Source of the DNA: an uncultured SAR86 cluster bacterium
GTDB lineage: Bacteria > Pseudomonadota > Gammaproteobacteria > Magnimaribacterales > AG-339-G14
Direction: 5' to 3'
NCBI GenBank assembly: GCA_902561325.1
Contig: CACEOL010000002.1
Location: 159,196 to 223,195 of the forward strand
Length of the DNA stretch: 64,000 nucleotides
Below, one piece after another: positions 55,315-63,958 of the stretch (position 1 is its first letter; each line of letters opens with the position of its first letter). Position numbers and translations under genes: made by a program. The notes beneath the pieces were generated by a model. It was not told the origin of the DNA, ran no database searches, and saw only the letters and a program-made list of their open reading frames with translations.

Positions 55315-56340
55315 TTACTCCACTAAAGATTGGCAATTAGTTGCCTTTAAAAAATTTAAAACTTTTTCCTGATTTTCATTATCTAGATTCCTGAATTCGT
55401 CTCTTATCCAGTCTAGACACTTTGCTTGATAAGGGAAAGATTTCTGTTTCCAAGGATAACCAGCTAAGTCTACCGACCACTCTTTTTCGCCTTTGTTAAT
55501 AGCTTTATGATTTTCTATCATAGTTGGAACATATGAGGTAGATAGCTCCTTAAAGAGATCATGGATTGAATCACTAAGAGAATCTAAAGAGTTATTTTCC
55601 TCAACATAATTCAAACCTCCCCTATCCTCTAATGTGCTTACCCATGCAACTGTTCTAGGTGATATATCGTAGGCTATTTTTCTAGGCGTAGGATCGAAGC
55701 CTACTAATTGAGTAAATTGTCCATAAACCGCAAAATCGCATGATGAAGGAAAATTGCCAAGAAGAAATGGTTGCTTTTTAAAGTGTTCTTCAAATATTGA
55801 AAGTACATTTTTATAACTTTTGTCTATAAATTCAGCAGTATCATTATTAGAACCTACAACCCATAGTCTATCTATTTGTCTTTTTGCAAAATGCTCTTTA
55901 AAGAAGGCCAGCTCATCGTCAAGCAATGTACTATTTATCCCTAAAGGCAAAATGGTTCCTGCATTATCTGCATCTTCATCAAAATGCCACCTATAGTGAA
56001 ACATAAATTTTGTACACCATTCATCACCAAAGTCTTCCAAGACAAAATTAATAAAATTAAGAGCTGAATCTTTGGGAAGAACTGACCTACCCGGATATTT
56101 TTCTTCAAACTCTCTTATAAGCGGTGTTGAATCGGTTACTGCAGTAGCTTGACCATTTCGATCTAATATAAATACTGGTAAGAGGACAGGTTTTGGAGCT
56201 TCAATTTTCATCTCTCTAAGAACATCCTCTGGCTGACCCCAAATTACTTCATAAGGAATTCTTTTATATCTTAGATATGCAACCATCTTCCTGGTATAGG
56301 GAGATGCTACATTTCCTATAAGCTTTATTTGTTCTGTCAT
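55315..56340 (-). CDS. Glutathione S-transferase-like protein
   Basis: A 341-residue protein with an N-terminal thioredoxin-like domain (IGNVASPYTRKMVAYLRYKRIPYEV, then the PVLLPVFI and DSTPLIREFEE stretch, with cis-Pro and Ser) and an all-helical C-terminal half (LLGNFPSSCDFAVYGQFTQLV). The length is well above the usual 200-230 residues. It may conjugate glutathione to electrophiles or serve as a stress enzyme. It lies between the exported HLD-like gene (98 nt gap) and the NMO gene (2 nt gap). Confidence 0.7.
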   Translation of the reverse strand: MTEQIKLIGNVASPYTRKMVAYLRYKRIPYEVIWGQPEDVLREMKIEAPKPVLLPVFILDRNGQATAVTDSTPLIREFEEKYPGRSVLPKDSALNFINFVLEDFGDEWCTKFMFHYRWHFDEDADNAGTILPLGINSTLLDDELAFFKEHFAKRQIDRLWVVGSNNDTAEFIDKSYKNVLSIFEEHFKKQPFLLGNFPSSCDFAVYGQFTQLVGFDPTPRKIAYDISPRTVAWVSTLEDRGGLNYVEENNSLDSLSDSIHDLFKELSTSYVPTMIENHKAINKGEKEWSVDLAGYPWKQKSFPYQAKCLDWIRDEFRNLDNENQEKVLNFLKATNCQSLVE

Positions 56341-56438
56341 GAAGATTCTCCTAAATTCAAAAAAAATATCTTACCAAATTTATATCGTCTTTATTAAAGA
56401 AGATCTAGACAGTCTCCTTAAACTCTTGATAGAAATCT

Positions 56439-57539
56439 TCAATTTTTAGCTGGTAAATCTTCTACTGGCTTTCCTTGAATAAAATCACTAATAATTAGTG
56501 CTAGCTCAGGACCGACTTCTTCCTGCACAAAATGACTTGCTCCTCCTAAAGTTATAACGGTTGGGTTTGGAATACGTTCTAGGAAGTCAGCCTTCATGGG
56601 AAGAGTAATTCTTTCATTTTCTCCAAATGCTACTAAAAAAGGTTTGTCCCATTTTTCATATACCTCTTTCCATAATTTTTCATTCTCAGGTAGTTGAGTT
56701 GGAATAAGATAAGGCCAAACATGAGCTCCTGCTTTATATAAGCCCGAAGGATAAGGAGCTTCATAAGCATATGCTTCTTCTTCTGATAAATCTATACCGC
56801 CAAAATTTTTTATAATCCCACTAATGTTCATATCTTCAGCATAATATGAATAAGCTATCCAATTACTAAACATTGAAATTCCTGCAGTAGGAGAAGGATT
56901 TTCAATTGTTAACGCTTCTTTGGCTTTAGCCATTAACTCTTCAAAAGTAATTGGTCCAATCCACCACACTCTAAATTGGACAAACTTTTCAAATAACCAT
57001 GCTGTTATGCCAGATCGGGCAACCATTCCTGTATTTGAAACAACTACATGGCTAAAACGATTCGGTAATTCCGCGACTACTCTCAAACCAACCAAACCAC
57101 CCCAGTCTTGACCGAAAAAAGTAGCATTCTTAAGATCTAGTCTTTGAACTAATTCCTTCATTACCTCAACATGATGCTTGTAAGAATAGTCGTATTTTGA
57201 AATAAACTTATCCGATTTACCAAAACCAACACAGTCTGGAACTATCACTCTGTGACCTTGTGAAGTAAGTACAGGTATCATTTTTCTAAACAAATAACTC
57301 CATGCAGGTTCGCCGTGAAGGAGAAATATTGGGTCAGCATCCTTTGGACCTTCGTCAAGATAATGAATTCGCAATCCATCAATCATCATATAATTTGGTT
57401 TAAAGGGATAATCTTTCAGATTATCAAATCTTTCATCAGGAGTTCTTAAAACGCCCTCTATAATTTCATCTCCATAAATATTTATGGAGATACAAAAATT
57501 TAATAATACGAAAATGATGAAACCTACGATTGACTGCAT
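56439..57539 (-). CDS. Exported haloalkane-dehalogenase-like hydrolase (HLD-I-like)
   Basis: A 366-residue alpha/beta hydrolase. Residues 1-23 are hydrophobic and look like a signal peptide, which would place it in the periplasm. HGEP (E77), nucleophile D145 with W146 in GQDWGG and base H336 in ASHFVQE follow HLD-I. The position of the acid Asp, D313 in the paralogue at 53298, is occupied by Glu309 (GENERIT). Its substrate is unknown and catalysis as a true dehalogenase is uncertain. It is divergent from the TetR gene, whose operator-like sites lie in the shared 93-nt gap. Confidence 0.7.
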   Translation of the reverse strand: MQSIVGFIIFVLLNFCISINIYGDEIIEGVLRTPDERFDNLKDYPFKPNYMMIDGLRIHYLDEGPKDADPIFLLHGEPAWSYLFRKMIPVLTSQGHRVIVPDCVGFGKSDKFISKYDYSYKHHVEVMKELVQRLDLKNATFFGQDWGGLVGLRVVAELPNRFSHVVVSNTGMVARSGITAWLFEKFVQFRVWWIGPITFEELMAKAKEALTIENPSPTAGISMFSNWIAYSYYAEDMNISGIIKNFGGIDLSEEEAYAYEAPYPSGLYKAGAHVWPYLIPTQLPENEKLWKEVYEKWDKPFLVAFGENERITLPMKADFLERIPNPTVITLGGASHFVQEEVGPELALIISDFIQGKPVEDLPAKN

Positions 57540-57581
57540 ATACTATTCCTTCTTGCTTTAAAATATAAATTGAATATAGAA

Positions 57582-57627
57582 TATGACAGTATGTGTGTCA
57601 ATAACTTATGACAGTTTCACTGTCATA
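57582..57627. promoter_or_regulatory. Two operator-like palindromes for the TetR regulator
   Basis: Two copies of TGACA-N7-TGTCA lie in the gap between the exported hydrolase and the TetR gene: 57584-57600 and 57609-57625, centres 25 bp apart. The second has arms TATGACAGT (57607-57615) and ACTGTCATA (57619-57627) as a perfect 9-bp palindrome with a 3-bp centre. The first is imperfect beyond the core. The placement next to a divergent TetR gene is classical for auto- and cross-regulation. Confidence 0.75.
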
Positions 57628-57632
57628 TTCAT

Positions 57633-58208
57633 ATGAATAAATTAAAAAAAGATGGAAGAAAATTAAGAAGTGAATCTACCACAGATCACATCTTAAATAC
57701 TGCTATAAAAATTGCACGTAAAGGCAATATAGAAAACATGTCCTTTAATTCTATTGCGAAAGAGGCAAAAATTGGGTCGAGGACAATTTTTCGTCATTTT
57801 AAAGATCAAGAATCACTTCAAGAAAGTTTAGATCTAAAACTTGGCGAAGAATTTACCAGCGCCTTTTCTGTAATAAATAAAGCAGATAATTTAGAAAAAA
57901 GAATTGAAAATGTTTCTTCTACTCTAATTAACCTCTACGTAAAAAATCAAAATATTATTCGTTGGAATCTTCGTAATATATGGAGAGATAAAAATTTAAG
58001 AAAAAATATGTTTTCTTGGAATAAAATTTTAAGAGATTTCGTATATTCAATTCTTCCTGAAATTCAAAATAAAAAGAAGCCTGAAAGAGAAATAATATTT
58101 GAATGTATTTCTTTTATTTTCTTTTTGAGATTAAACGTTGTTCAAGGTTTAGACGATAAACAAATAAAAGAAATTTTTATTTTAAATACGAAAAAGTATT
58201 TAAGCTAA
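57633..58208 (+). CDS. TetR family transcriptional regulator
   Basis: A 191-residue regulator. The N-terminal helix-turn-helix is at about residues 14-60 (HILNTAIKIARKGNIENMSFNSIAKEAKIGSRTIFRHFKDQESL), the TetR-type pattern, and the C-terminal half is helical, for ligand binding and dimerisation. It is divergent from the exported HLD-like gene and directly preceded by two operator-like palindromes, so it probably represses itself and that gene, and perhaps the downstream GST-NMO-HLD genes. The inducer is unknown. It ends 2 nt before the convergent hydrolase gene. Confidence 0.85.
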   Translation: MNKLKKDGRKLRSESTTDHILNTAIKIARKGNIENMSFNSIAKEAKIGSRTIFRHFKDQESLQESLDLKLGEEFTSAFSVINKADNLEKRIENVSSTLINLYVKNQNIIRWNLRNIWRDKNLRKNMFSWNKILRDFVYSILPEIQNKKKPEREIIFECISFIFFLRLNVVQGLDDKQIKEIFILNTKKYLS

Positions 58209-58210
58209 AT

Positions 58211-59161
58211 TTAAGAAACTCTTTTAATATTTTCAACAATTTCACTTACTATTTCAGGAAGCAATTCTTCAGGTATTTCATGGCCTACTCCTTCCATAAT
58301 CATTCGCTTTGAATCTTTAATACCATCGGCAACCGCTATTCCATGGTCCAAAGGCAAGATTGCATCTTCGGTTCCATGAATAATAAGTGCAGGAACTTTA
58401 ATTTCATGAAGTCGAGTGGTTCTATCAGGACTTGCTCCTACTGCATCGACATGCAATGCAAAAGGATTGTTTCCATGTGATATCACAGGTTTTAACTTAT
58501 CTCTAAATTTTTGCTCGTCGAAAGGGAAACGCGATCCAGTCAACTGTCGATAAATTTCAACCACCCCGTCTTCAATTCTACCTCTAATATTGTGTACAAA
58601 AGATTTTTTATAGGCATCAAGCAATTCTTCTGTAGGACCCGACAAAGAATCGTTTTGCATCCCAGGAGAAGTCATAATTGGGGTGATTGTCAAAACCTTA
58701 TCGGGATGATCCAAAGCTAAGATTTGGGTAATCATGCCTCCCATTGAGGCTCCAATAATATGTGCTTTTTTTATATTTAGAACTTCCAACAAGGCTACTG
58801 CATCTTTTGCCATGTCAGATAAGTTATATTCAGGATTAGGATTATTAAATTTAAATCTACCTTTATCGTCAACGGCTAAACCAAAAATACTGTTAACAAT
58901 AATTCTCAAAAGAAAGTTTGGCAGAAGTTTTAAAAATTTATTGAACGCCGGTTCTTTTCCAAACCAAGTAGATTTGCCAACATCTCTGTTATCAAATCTA
59001 ACTACGTGAAAATTGTTTGCAACTAATCGGTCAATAAACTCTTGATCCCATTGCATACAATTTGCGTTGGCTCCCATAATCAAAAGAATAGTTTCATTAC
59101 TTTTATCTCCGAATTCTTCATACCAAATATTTATATTATTTGCTTCTACCAAAGTTCCCAT
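58211..59161 (-). CDS. Alpha/beta hydrolase, serine nucleophile
   Basis: A 316-residue hydrolase with the nucleophile elbow GASMGG (S139), an acid in HGTEDAILP and a base in GVGHEIPEE. In place of the dehalogenase Asp it has Ser, so it is an esterase or lipase/epoxide-like family member, unlike the other three hydrolases nearby. FDNRDVGKST and LIMGANANCMQWDQE match the group that includes aclacinomycin methylesterase-like proteins. Substrate unknown. It starts 55 nt from the divergent oligopeptidase gene. Confidence 0.8.
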   Translation of the reverse strand: MGTLVEANNINIWYEEFGDKSNETILLIMGANANCMQWDQEFIDRLVANNFHVVRFDNRDVGKSTWFGKEPAFNKFLKLLPNFLLRIIVNSIFGLAVDDKGRFKFNNPNPEYNLSDMAKDAVALLEVLNIKKAHIIGASMGGMITQILALDHPDKVLTITPIMTSPGMQNDSLSGPTEELLDAYKKSFVHNIRGRIEDGVVEIYRQLTGSRFPFDEQKFRDKLKPVISHGNNPFALHVDAVGASPDRTTRLHEIKVPALIIHGTEDAILPLDHGIAVADGIKDSKRMIMEGVGHEIPEELLPEIVSEIVENIKRVS

Positions 59162-59216
59162 TTAATGCTCCCTAAAGATTTATAATAAATTAGTATATCT
59201 TTTAATTAATGAGATT

Positions 59217-61253
59217 ATGAAGCCTCCGATACCTAAAAAAATCAAAAAAAAATTATTAGCTCACGGTGATGAAAGAATTGATAACTATTATTGGTTAAGA
59301 GATGACAGTAGAAAAAATAAAAAAGTTATTAACTACTTAAAAGATGAAAATAGATATTCAAGAAATTGGTTTAACTCCAATGGTGTTTCTCCAAAAAAAA
59401 TATTTAAAGCCTATAAAAAAAGACTGCCAAAGCTTGATGAGAGTTATCCTACTAAAATCGACGGCTACAAATATTTCTCAACAATTGGTATTTCTTCGGA
59501 ACATAGAAAGTATTTTAGAGTTTATAAAAATCAAAAAAAATTAATTCTAGATGTTAATAAATTAGCCAAAGATAAAAAATATTACTCGATTTCTGGAATA
59601 CATCCTTCAAGAAATCATCGATTCATTGCTTACGGCGAAGATACAAATGGAAGAAGAGAATATTCAATAATAATTAAAGATTTAACTAAAAATAAAGTTC
59701 TTGAAACTAATCATTGTGGCTCAACAGGTGGAGTAATTTGGAATACCAACTCGGATGGATATTATTTTTTAAAAAAAAATCCTAAGACCCTGATTACCGA
59801 TTCTCTTTTTTTTCATAAATTGAATACTGAGTCTAGTAGAGATGTTCTTATTTATAGAGAAAAGGATAAAGAGTTTAATTTAAGCATTTCTTTGAGTAGA
59901 ACAAAAAAAAGATTGTTCTTGCAGATATCAAAAACTGAATCTAATGAATTTAGAATTTTAGATCTTACGAAAGAAGACTCATCTCTAACTATTTTTTATA
60001 AAAGAAAAAATAAACATCTGTATTACATTGATGACTCTCCAGAAGAGTTTTTTATTCTCAGTAATAAAAACAATCAGAAAAATTTTGTTTTGTACAAAGC
60101 TCCCTTATCCAATGAAAATGAAAAAAATTGGAAATGCATAGTGAGGCATAATGAAAATGAACTTTTGGAAGATTTCCAAATTTTTAAAAATAAGATTGTT
60201 CTTGAAACTAGAAAAAATGGGTTACCTCAATTAGCGATAATCGATAGGAACAATAATCTTAAAACCTACATAAAATTTCAGGATTCTTCTTATGCTGCTA
60301 ATCTTGCTTCCAACCCAAATTACAATTCAAATGCTTTCAGGTATGTTTATTCGAGTTTGACAACACCTTCAACAATATATTCTCAAAGTTTTTTATCAAA
60401 TAGTAAAAGGAAGGTATGGCAACAAAAATTTAATAATTTTAAAGAAAGTACTTATGAAACTAGGAGAGTATTAATCAAAGCTAGAGATGGACAAAAAATT
60501 CCTGTATCACTCATTTACAAAAAAGGAGTGGCTTTAAAATCAGCGCCCTTACTAATGTATGGCTATGGTTCCTATGGATTAATCGTTGAACCGTCTTTTA
60601 AATTATCATTTCTCCCTTTGGTTGATGAAGGATTTATATTTGCAATTGCTCACATTCGCGGTGGACAAGATTTAGGTAGAGAATGGTATGACCAAGGTCG
60701 AATGATGAACAAAATGAATACCTTTTTTGATTTCATAGACTGTACCAAAGGATTACATGAAAAAGATTTCGGTAACAAAGAAAAAACTTTTGCGATGGGA
60801 GGAAGTGCCGGAGGTCTTTTAATGGGTACGATAATAAATCTGGAACCTGCTTTGTACAAAGGTATTGTTTCTGCAGTTCCTTTTGTCGATGTGCTAACGA
60901 CAATGTCTGATGAAAGTATCCCTTTGACAACCTTTGAATATAAGGAATGGGGCAATCCATCTAACAGAAAAGAATATTTTTACATTAAAAAATATTCCCC
61001 ATATGACAATATTGAATCAAAGCCTTACCCGTCGGTACTAGTTACTTCAAGCTTGTTTGATTCACAAGTCCAGTATTTTGAACCAGCTAAATATGTTCCA
61101 AAACTGAGAGAATTCTCTACTTCTAATAATCCAATTTTATTAAAAATGAACCTTATTGGGGGGCATGCCGGAAAAAGCGGTAGACTGGAATCTCTAAAAG
61201 AAACTGCCGAGGAATTGAGTTTTATTTCTCACCTTGCGTCAAAAGATTATTGA
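59217..61253 (+). CDS. Prolyl oligopeptidase family, oligopeptidase B-like (PtrB)
   Basis: A 678-residue serine peptidase of family S9. The N-terminal beta-propeller occupies about residues 60-400 and the C-terminal alpha/beta-hydrolase domain carries S530 in GGSAGG, an Asp in SLFDSQVQYFEP and a His in GGHAGKSGR. YGYGSYGL, IRGGQDLGREWYDQGRM and EWGNP support oligopeptidase B (cleavage after Lys/Arg of short peptides). It lacks a signal peptide. The end overlaps the convergent flavoprotein gene by 32 nt. Confidence 0.88.
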   Translation: MKPPIPKKIKKKLLAHGDERIDNYYWLRDDSRKNKKVINYLKDENRYSRNWFNSNGVSPKKIFKAYKKRLPKLDESYPTKIDGYKYFSTIGISSEHRKYFRVYKNQKKLILDVNKLAKDKKYYSISGIHPSRNHRFIAYGEDTNGRREYSIIIKDLTKNKVLETNHCGSTGGVIWNTNSDGYYFLKKNPKTLITDSLFFHKLNTESSRDVLIYREKDKEFNLSISLSRTKKRLFLQISKTESNEFRILDLTKEDSSLTIFYKRKNKHLYYIDDSPEEFFILSNKNNQKNFVLYKAPLSNENEKNWKCIVRHNENELLEDFQIFKNKIVLETRKNGLPQLAIIDRNNNLKTYIKFQDSSYAANLASNPNYNSNAFRYVYSSLTTPSTIYSQSFLSNSKRKVWQQKFNNFKESTYETRRVLIKARDGQKIPVSLIYKKGVALKSAPLLMYGYGSYGLIVEPSFKLSFLPLVDEGFIFAIAHIRGGQDLGREWYDQGRMMNKMNTFFDFIDCTKGLHEKDFGNKEKTFAMGGSAGGLLMGTIINLEPALYKGIVSAVPFVDVLTTMSDESIPLTTFEYKEWGNPSNRKEYFYIKKYSPYDNIESKPYPSVLVTSSLFDSQVQYFEPAKYVPKLREFSTSNNPILLKMNLIGGHAGKSGRLESLKETAEELSFISHLASKDY

Positions 61254-62325
61254 CATATTTTCCAATTGCCAACGAAGATGTAAGCCCTGGGCTTTCTATC
61301 CCTTGAAGATTTATAAATCTATCTAATCCATGTTGTTTCTTCGTTTGGATACTAAAATCTTGCATAGTTTCATTTGGCTTGGTGATTTTTGGCCTAATTC
61401 CAGTATAGTCAGGATGCAGTTTGTCTGGATTAATTTCAGGCCAATATTGATTAATAGATTTTAAAAATTTATCTTTTAAATTTTCATCAAAGGAATAATC
61501 TATTTTATCAACGAATTCTATATCTGGACCAAATCTCATGCCGCCTGCTAAGTCAAAGCCAACATGTATGCCCAAGCTATGTTGGTCTGCTATAGGGTAA
61601 ATAAGGTTTGAAAAAGGTGTTTTACCAGAATATTTAAAATAATGTCCTTTTGCATAATAATTTTTATATATATCTTTTTTTTGAATACCCTTGATGCTTG
61701 ATAAATTATCTTCACTGTTTAGCCCGCTACAATTGATTAAGAATTTTGAAGAGATAGAAAATTTTTGATCGCTTTCACAATTAATCCTAAATTGTCCATT
61801 TTCTTTCTCTGCATTAAGAAAAGAGGTATTTAAGGATACAAGTCCTCCGTAATGCTGTATGTCTCCTTCTAAGGCTGTTACATATTCAGGGACATCTATG
61901 ACGCCTGAACTAGGTGAAAATAGAGCCTTCTTAAAGATTAATCCTGGATTGTCCTCCTTAACCTTACTTATATCAGCCTCATAAATTTCTACATTATTTC
62001 TTTTTGCTTGTTTTAATATATTCTCTAGCTTAGCTATTTCAAAATCGCTAGAAGCTATGATGCATTTACCATATTTTTTATGATTAATGTTTTTGTCTAT
62101 TGCATATTTATACAATAGTTTATTACCTTCTATACAAAGAGAAGTTTTTAGATAGTCTTCTGGATAATACAGTCCGGCATGAATAACTCCAGAATTTCTA
62201 GAAGACGTATCATCTCCAGCTCTATCATTTTTTTCTAATACTATTGTTTCAAAACCAGATTGACTTACTACTTTTGCAATGGCGAGACCTATTACACCTC
62301 CACCTATTATGACTACATCAGTCAT
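61222..62325 (-). CDS. L-2-hydroxyglutarate oxidase-like FAD protein
   Basis: A 367-residue FAD-dependent oxidoreductase of the DAO family. The N-terminal Rossmann motif VVIIGGGVIGLAIAKVV and the flavin-binding TSSRNSGVIHAGLYYP match the L-2-hydroxyglutarate dehydrogenase (LhgO) subgroup, as do the C-terminal LHPDYTGIRPK and GIESPGLTSSLAIGKYV. It should oxidise a 2-hydroxy acid and pass electrons to the membrane quinone pool or O2. It is one step after the symporter (8-nt overlap), which suggests joint use in organic-acid or amino-acid utilisation. Confidence 0.78.
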   Translation of the reverse strand: MTDVVIIGGGVIGLAIAKVVSQSGFETIVLEKNDRAGDDTSSRNSGVIHAGLYYPEDYLKTSLCIEGNKLLYKYAIDKNINHKKYGKCIIASSDFEIAKLENILKQAKRNNVEIYEADISKVKEDNPGLIFKKALFSPSSGVIDVPEYVTALEGDIQHYGGLVSLNTSFLNAEKENGQFRINCESDQKFSISSKFLINCSGLNSEDNLSSIKGIQKKDIYKNYYAKGHYFKYSGKTPFSNLIYPIADQHSLGIHVGFDLAGGMRFGPDIEFVDKIDYSFDENLKDKFLKSINQYWPEINPDKLHPDYTGIRPKITKPNETMQDFSIQTKKQHGLDRFINLQGIESPGLTSSLAIGKYVNNLLTQGEK

Positions 62326-63958
62326 TGTCTGAATTTTGGTAAGAAGATACTAAGGTTTTCATTTTATTCCTTAATAGGAATATCGAAATTAGGTTTGGCA
62401 AGGTACTAGCAGCAACTGTAATTAAAGCAAAATTCCATATTATTTCTGTATCAAGAAAACCGCTACCTGCTACAAAAAAAGCAAAAATATAAATCAGCCT
62501 GTAATAAATTATTGATGATTCTCCGAAAAGATAAGCTGTGCAACGATCGCCATAATATGCCCATGTTATTACCGTAGAAAATGCAAATAGCAATAATCCT
62601 ATAGATACGATGTATTCTCCATAATTACCAAAAAAACCTTTATTGAAAGCTTTGCTTGTCAAAACTGCAGATTTCACTAAGGACTTTCCTGTGAATATAA
62701 ACTGAGAGTCAAACTCATTATCTTGATACTTTAAAGTCCCTGTATATGGAATATTGTTTTTTAAGACTAAAACATCTTCTGCTATGGATCTGTTATTTAT
62801 AACCGTTACATCTTGAAGAATTTTTCCTTCTTTAATAACTAATTCTCCTGAAAAACTTTTTATAGACGAAGACTCTCCAGATAAAAATTTTAATAATTCA
62901 ATTGCATCTTTTTTTTCTTCTTGAGCGCCCTCGATAACAAACATAGATGATCTTTCAAAATTATTATTAAATTTTTCTGTCCAAACTCCTGAAGATAAAA
63001 TGACTAAGCCAGTTAAAGTACAAATTATCAAAGTATCAATGAAAGGCTCCAATATAGAAACAAAGCCCTCCTCTACTGAGTGCTTAGTCTTTGAGGTTGC
63101 ATGAGCAATCGGAGCAGAACCTTGGCCAGCCTCATTGGAATATAAGCCTCTAGCAACTCCATAGGTGAATGCCAGAGAAAAAGATGCTCCCAAAAAGCCT
63201 CCTGCCACTGAAGAGCCTTTAAAGACATCAGAAATTATGACCGCAAAGGATGGAATTATGTTTTCAAAATTAAAAATTAGAACGCTTAAACCACCTATCA
63301 AATATATAAGAGCCATCAGAGGAACTATAGAAGCAGCAATAAGAGCAATTCTTTTGATTCCTCCAATTATTACCATGCCAACTAAAATGCTCATAACTAT
63401 GGATGTATACAATGGATTCAATCCAAAACTTGATTCAATTGTGCTAGAAATATTGTCAATTTGGGGCATATTGCCCGAACCAAAAGTACTTATTAAAAGA
63501 CAAAATGTAAAAATGACTCCAAGCCATTTCATGTTCAAGCCTTTCTCCATATATAACATTGGTCCTCCAAATAATTCTCCCGATTCATTTTTTAATCGAT
63601 AGTGATGAGAAAGAGTTACTTCAACAAATTTAGTTGTCATGCCTAGGAATGCAGTAATCCACATCCAAAATAAAGCTGCGGGACCACCAATAAAAATGGC
63701 CATCGCCACGCCTCCAATGTTTCCTGTCCCAACAGTTCCAGATAAGGCTGTGCTTAAAGCTTGAAAAGGAGAAGTTTGACCTTCATTACCTTTTCCGGAT
63801 GAAAATAAAATTTTCCACCCTATTAAAAAGTATTTAAATTGGGGAACTCCTAAATATACTGTAAAAAAAATACCTACTGAAAGCAAAAGCAAAGGAAACC
63901 AAGCAGCACTTCCGAAGTAGCTATCAACTAAAAGAATATAGCTGTTTAGGATTTCCAA
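62318..63958 (-). CDS. Alanine/glycine:cation symporter (AGCS family)
   Basis: A 546-residue membrane transporter of the AGCS family, usually Na+-coupled. Typical motifs are SPFQALSTALSGTVGTGNIGGVAMAI, GGPAALFWMWITAFLGMTTKFVEVTL and the YSNEAGQGSAPIAHA segment. An unusual 100-residue polar insert (about 325-430) interrupts the membrane core between TM segments; the family is normally about 450-490 residues. The start is TTG at 63958, directly after the stop of the preceding gene; no later start keeps the first helix. It fits a Na+ economy with NQR in the same window. Confidence 0.8.
   Translation of the reverse strand: MEILNSYILLVDSYFGSAAWFPLLLLSVGIFFTVYLGVPQFKYFLIGWKILFSSGKGNEGQTSPFQALSTALSGTVGTGNIGGVAMAIFIGGPAALFWMWITAFLGMTTKFVEVTLSHHYRLKNESGELFGGPMLYMEKGLNMKWLGVIFTFCLLISTFGSGNMPQIDNISSTIESSFGLNPLYTSIVMSILVGMVIIGGIKRIALIAASIVPLMALIYLIGGLSVLIFNFENIIPSFAVIISDVFKGSSVAGGFLGASFSLAFTYGVARGLYSNEAGQGSAPIAHATSKTKHSVEEGFVSILEPFIDTLIICTLTGLVILSSGVWTEKFNNNFERSSMFVIEGAQEEKKDAIELLKFLSGESSSIKSFSGELVIKEGKILQDVTVINNRSIAEDVLVLKNNIPYTGTLKYQDNEFDSQFIFTGKSLVKSAVLTSKAFNKGFFGNYGEYIVSIGLLLFAFSTVITWAYYGDRCTAYLFGESSIIYYRLIYIFAFFVAGSGFLDTEIIWNFALITVAASTLPNLISIFLLRNKMKTLVSSYQNSDND

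Noticed and set aside
55313..55336. Longer start for the nitronate monooxygenase gene
   Set aside because: It overlaps the GST-like gene and lacks a ribosome site; GGAG precedes the ATG at 55312.
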